Assembly (NCBI GenBank): GCA_032622095.1
Contig: CP136066.1
Span: 191,882,816-191,946,815, forward strand
DNA length: 64,000 bases
Direction of reading: 5' to 3'
Origin: Siphonodentalium dalli
Lineage: Eukaryota > Mollusca > Scaphopoda > Gadilida > Siphonodentaliidae
Shown here: positions 59,856 through 64,000 of the stretch, one piece after another
Layout of the letters: each line of letters begins with the position of its first letter
Position numbering within the stretch: the stretch's first letter is position 1
Program-made: the position numbers and the translations under genes
The notes under the pieces: model-generated
Database searches by the model: none
What the model was told of the DNA's origin: nothing
What the model saw: only the letters and a program-made list of their open reading frames with translations

Positions 59856-60065
59856 TACAGTAATGCCCTAAGTAATCGACTCCTTTAACCAGAGCAGAAT
59901 TATGGATAACTTTTCAGGATTTAGTCGGAAATATGGCTTGTTGCCATTCATCGGAAAGAGAGCTTTCCGATGAATGGCAACAAGCCATATTTCCGACTAT
60001 ATCCTGAAAAGTTACCCATAATTCTGCTCTGGTTAAAGGAGTCGATTACTTAAGGCATTACTGTA
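59856..60065. mobile_element. Fully palindromic mariner-like MITE, copy B only
   Basis: CAGTAATGCC...GGCATTACTG ends flanked by TA on both sides. The whole 206 bp is self-complementary, with arms of about 100 bp and few mismatches. TA target and CAGT ends are typical of Tc1/mariner MITEs (established). Copy A has the uninterrupted flanks (ccatatac...gtaggtcaattg). Confidence 0.85.
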
Positions 60066-60699
60066 GGTCAATTGTATCTGTGTTTTACCTCGTTTTCCCT
60101 CTACACAATTTTAGTTAATTGTAACCCAACCAATTGGGTCAATATTAATAAGTAACTCTTAACCCAATATATAATCAGATTTGAACCCAATATGTATTTG
60201 GTTACATAATTTAACCCATTTGCGTTATAAATTTAACAAAATAGTTAGTCGCCTTTAACTAAAATGGAGTCATATATGACTATATAAATTGGATCAAATG
60301 TGACTGAATATTGGGTCAAAAGTAACTAAATATTGGGTCACCATAGCCTTTCTTAACACATATAAGAGCACGAAAAACAACAAAATCGCCAAATCTAACT
60401 TATTTGGTCGTCCAACAATGAAATAAGCATTGGATAAAGGTATAAAACAATACACTTAAAGGGTTTTTGTTGTTTCTTTAAAACTATGCATGTAAATGAC
60501 CTTGCGATTTATAAAACGACAGGTTTTGGGTCAATAAGCGAGAGCACTGAGTCGCGGCTATGTTGGATTCACCCAACCCCCGTTCAGCGGTGTGCTACAT
60601 TGTTTAAACATATTTTATTTGTAGTATAATACAAAAATGGATTGGGGCACACGTTACAAAACTTAATGAGCCCCTCTCCGGTATACATTGATACAAACA
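60066..60699. other. Intergenic stretch with inverted 'aacccaatat' motifs
   Basis: 60,120-60,345 holds repeated 'aacccaa' on the left and 'attgggtca' on the right, a worn foldback. No gene. Confidence 0.5.
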
Positions 60700-61506
60700 A
60701 TTTGTTTAACAAAGTGACACAATTAGTAACTTATTTACAGTTTGATATTGTATCACTATTAAAAGTTAAATTAGGGATATCACCAGAGGTGCCAATCAAT
60801 GAATATGACATGCCCATTGTCTTTTCAGGAATTATAGCTGACCAGCCAATTTTTTTTACCATGTTGCTATGGTTTCAAGGTCCATATTTATAATCATTGC
60901 TAATTCATTCAGGTCGTGGTGGCTATTAGTAAGGCAGGTGTCGTCAGCGTACATTCTGGTCACGGAACTGATTTTGTCTGGCAGGTCATTTATGTAAACT
61001 AAAAATAGAAAAGGTCCTAAAATCTAGCCCTAAGGTACGCCCGCTGTGATGATCTCATAATCAGAAAAGCTGTCATTAACTAACACGCGCTGCTGGCGGT
61101 TACCTGGATAGTTTTATATCCATTTCAAAGGTTTCCCTCGCACTACATAGCTAGACAGTTTATGTACCAATGTACCAAACTCTCTCAAATGCCTTCGATA
61201 TATCACAGAAAGTAGAGCATGTATATAATCCATTGTCGAGAGATTGGCACAGGTGATTATACATATCTATGAGTTGATGAGATGTACTTTGACCTGGCGC
61301 GAAACCCGATTGGCGTGAGTATATTAGTTCGTTTTCATTAAAGAACTCCCTGATCTGTTTTAAGACAACGTTTTCGAATATCTTTCCAATGCACGGTAGA
61401 GGCGAGATAGGGCGATAGTTTTTAATATCAGCAGGGTCGTCTTTTTTAAAGATGGGAACAACATTTGCATTTTTCCATATAGATGGAATTTTTATGGTAT
61501 CGAATG
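60700..61506 (-). pseudogene. LINE reverse transcriptase relic
   Basis: On the minus strand the sequence encodes, in shifting frames, PSIWKNANVVPIFKKDDPAD, KNYRPISPLPCIGKIFENVV, SGFAPGQSTSHQLIDMYNHL, FCDISKAFERVW and FLFLVYINDLPDKI. It then has MYADDT and a weak NMDLETIATW / PNLTFNSD tail. These are reverse transcriptase motifs in order, including the YADD catalytic box, as in Jockey/CR1-like LINEs (established). Stops and at least one frameshift after FERVW, plus 'GVP*G*' in place of GVPQGS, show it is dead. Fingers/palm only; no endonuclease seen upstream. Confidence 0.88.
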
Positions 61507-62908
61507 AGTAAATTTAAAGGATAAGTTATTTTTTAGCCGTGGCTTGAAGCATTCTCGCACTAATTCAATTGTGGCCATTCAAATGTTACATAAATGGAAT
61601 GCACCTCCAGAACTTTTACCTGTGTGGGACGGGTGCGGCGACTAAGTAATTTCGCTCATACTCCAACATCCAAAGAGGGGTTGTAATTTGTACCATCCTG
61701 GGGGGGGGGGGTCATTACTAATATGACTTTCTTGTATGCTGATTTAACCACTTCCGATAGGCAGATGCGCGACACTCCAGGGGGTTCAATTCAACAAATA
61801 TGAAGGTTGGGTCCGCCCCTATAGGGGTTAGTAGTTCACCACTGTGTGGTATGTCGATTTATAAAAATTGTATAGCTCGATTTGCTACGACTATCAATTA
61901 TTATTACCACTTTATAGGGCGTTCTCTAGGCTCTACGCTCATGGGTTGAAACATTGTCTCAAGCGTAAATATGCATTAATAACTTTTGATGTCAAACTCC
62001 CATCGTTTGCCATTCGTCTTCAATTCTGGTTTTTCTCTCTCCTATTTTCGAGACTCCTTGTCACCTGACAAGTCTGAATGAACATCCACTTGCACCAAGT
62101 GTAATGCCTAGGGCCACATTTCACCATAGCACAATTTACACGCACTATACATGAGTGTTAACTTACGTGTACTCTTAATTGAGTTATAGTGTTTATATTA
62201 TATTAAATTAAATGTTCTTGGAAATATCTCTCTCTCTTAAATCTACCTCATTATTCCACTGTCATTGGGTCAATTCAATTGTCCACATCTTTGGTGATAA
62301 TAGTAATAACATGATCATATCGGGCATTATGGTTTATTATTTCCACCTATAAGGGCATTCTCTAGAATATTAATGACGTTTTATCCTGCGATAAAATCCC
62401 ATAACACTAACTAAATTACGTGAATATGTAAGTTCATTATGGCCCTAGGGCGCTAATGTGATATGCTCGTCGTTAGCACGAGATGGCCCGACACGTCACG
62501 TGACCAAACTGTCGATGACGTTTTCGGAATTGTTTATTCTAATAAAGCTTTTTAACGAAGAAATACCCGATTGCCATGTGTTACATAGAACACATACCTA
62601 ACTAAATGGTATCCTAAGGTAAACACAGGTATATATTATTTCAATTTAAGCATTATTACGCGAGTTATTTGGTCTCAGATGCCGGTGATATTTTGCCTAA
62701 TTTCGATGTATTTTGGTCACATGATTTTTGTTTTGATCACGTGATAATTGTTTGCACACAACCCAGACGATCCATGCGTATTTGTGTAAATTAAAAAAAT
62801 ATCTTTTTATATATTTTGATTAAATTGTGTTAATTCAGAGATGTTGTGAAATATTTGAACTTGTCGGGGTACGACACTTACATAATGATAGTGTGTGGAA
62901 ATAATAGT
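61507..62908. other. Intergenic stretch
   Basis: A G-tract lies at 61,701-61,711. Near 62,300-62,345 a fragment 'aataatagtaataacatgat' resembles the start of the palindromes at 62.9 kb. No gene. Confidence 0.45.
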
Positions 62909-63238
62909 AATAACATGATTTTTCGGGAATTATGGTTTCTTAACGGCCCTCCCGGAATGATTAACAGCCCTCGTGCCTATTAGCGGCCCTCGACTTCGTC
63001 TCGGGCCGCTTATATGCCCTCTGGCTGTTAATCATTCCTATCGGGCCGTTAAGAAACCATAATGCCCTCAAAAATCATGTTATTGTTATATTAACGGCCC
63101 TCTGGAATGATTAACAGCCCTCGGGCCTATTAGCGGCCCTCGACTTCGTCTCGGGCCGCTAATAGGCCATTGGGCTGTTAATCATTCCAGCCGGGCCGTT
63201 AATAAACCATAACGCCCTCAAAAATCATGCTATTGTTA
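62909..63238. repeat. Two tandem palindromes, 'cggccctcgacttcgtctcg' core
   Basis: First unit 62,909-63,088 and second 63,088-63,238. Each is an inverted repeat of 'ttaacggccctc - ggaatgattaacagccctcg - ggcctattagcggccctcg' around 'acttcgtc'. They share the 'caaaaatcatg(t/c)tattg' boundary. Confidence 0.9.
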
Positions 63239-63870
63239 TATTGAAAGTTCTCAAATAACACAATGACGCATATTGAAACCGTTGTTATGTAAACAGAACT
63301 TTTATAGTGATTTGTCAACAAACATTTCTAAGCGCGAAGTAAGTTCAAATAATTTTGTCTAAATATTATTATTAGAATCTTTTTCAGTACTATGACAATT
63401 TCTAAAACATTGATATCTTACTGAACTTATTAGATATTACCAACGATGCCACTCTGACTGTAACAGTAAACATAATGGTTTCGATCTGTGAAATCTTGTC
63501 ATTGGAGAGTTATTAATATATATTGTCATCACTAAATCCAGCATTCTGATTGGTCGGCGCCCACGTGGCTAGTTGCAGTTATTTCTCGGTGAATGCGTAA
63601 CGCCTCATGACACCAAGCTAATAACACCATCGATACGTCATTAGGTTTGGAAAGACGAACGCGTAATGTTTTGGGCGCATTTGGACTCGCGCAGGATTGA
63701 CTTAATACATCATCGGGTTTCAACATGAAGAGAAATTGTTCCTATTAACTTTTGCCAAGGGTGCTATTGGGTATTTTGGGCTGATCTTGTCACGATACAC
63801 TTTTCGATTTAAATATATTTACAAAAGTGGCTTTTTCGCTAAATGTATATAAATATAAGGATTAACTGTC
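63239..63870. other. Intergenic stretch
   Basis: No supported feature. Confidence 0.4.
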
Positions 63871-63999
63871 ATGTGGACTATTTTTATGGAGATGTAACGG
63901 TGAGGTAAGTGGACATAACTTGTATGTAAAACCCTTCGGGTTTTACACAAGTTATGTCCACTTACCTCACCGTTACATCTCCATAAAAACAGTCCACAT
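63871..63999. repeat. Near-perfect palindrome at the window edge
   Basis: Arms of about 62 bp (atgtggactatttttatgga...gtaaaaccc) with a 3-4 base loop at 'ttc'. May extend past the window. Confidence 0.9.
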
Positions 64000-64000
64000 T

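Larger units (their letters stand above)
57840..60095 (+). repeat. Segmental duplication, copy B (right part)
   Basis: Collinear with 28,170-29,640. It contains an extra segment of about 1.2 kb (58,120-59,330) with a LINE 3' end, and an extra palindrome at 59,858-60,063. Confidence 0.85.

Overview
This is a gene-poor, AT-rich eukaryotic window from an animal. There are no operons, Shine-Dalgarno sites or long bacterial-type ORFs. The coding signals I trust are short exons with GT/AG splice sites. LINE reverse-transcriptase relics, TTAA- and TA-flanked MITEs, long perfect palindromes, minisatellites and microsatellites fill much of the rest. The repeat style (frequent acatgtacatgta motifs, 'aaggtcaaggtcaggtc' elements, cysteine-rich Ly6-like exons) suggests a marine invertebrate, perhaps a lophotrochozoan such as a mollusc. 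That is inference only; no species can be named. All alignments below were made by eye.

Layout. 0-4.3 kb: a 63-bp-arm palindrome, a 54-bp minisatellite of roughly 19 copies, then a 2.46-kb foldback element whose arms are inverted minisatellite arrays. 4.4-5 kb: a TTAA-flanked MITE carrying a hairpin that recurs across the window. 6.4-6.6 kb: the first Ly6/three-finger-like exon. 7-16.7 kb: foldback elements, a CpG-rich TIR transposon (11.2-13.6 kb) and a LINE relic. 17-21 kb: a beta-strand-rich coding-like motif, microsatellites and a C2H2 zinc-finger relic. 21.2-29.6 kb (copy A) and 48.9-60.1 kb (copy B) are direct-orientation paralogous segments, each carrying one Ly6-like exon. 30-41 kb: repeats, LINE 3' ends and several foldback transposons. 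41.58-41.71 kb: a TATA-box/signal-peptide first exon on the minus strand. 47.5-48 kb: a C2H2 zinc-finger pseudogene. 60.7-61.5 kb: a reverse-transcriptase relic with YADD. 62.9-64 kb: tandem palindromes.

The main biological content is a small family of secreted cysteine-rich (Ly6/three-finger-like) exons on the minus strand at 6.4, 29.0 and 59.4 kb. All three are open and share the spacing C-x2-C-x7-C-x18-21-C-x2-C-x8-C. All are entered in phase 1, matching the phase-1 donor of the signal-peptide exon at 41.6 kb. Two of them were copied by the segmental duplication. A second recurrent coding-like motif, with LW..(V)D(E/K).. and alternating hydrophobic residues, appears at 8.6, 17.2, 28.2, 49.7 and 57.9 kb and I could not assign it to a family. 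Copy-specific MITE insertions with empty sites in the sister copy give a relative chronology of the duplication.
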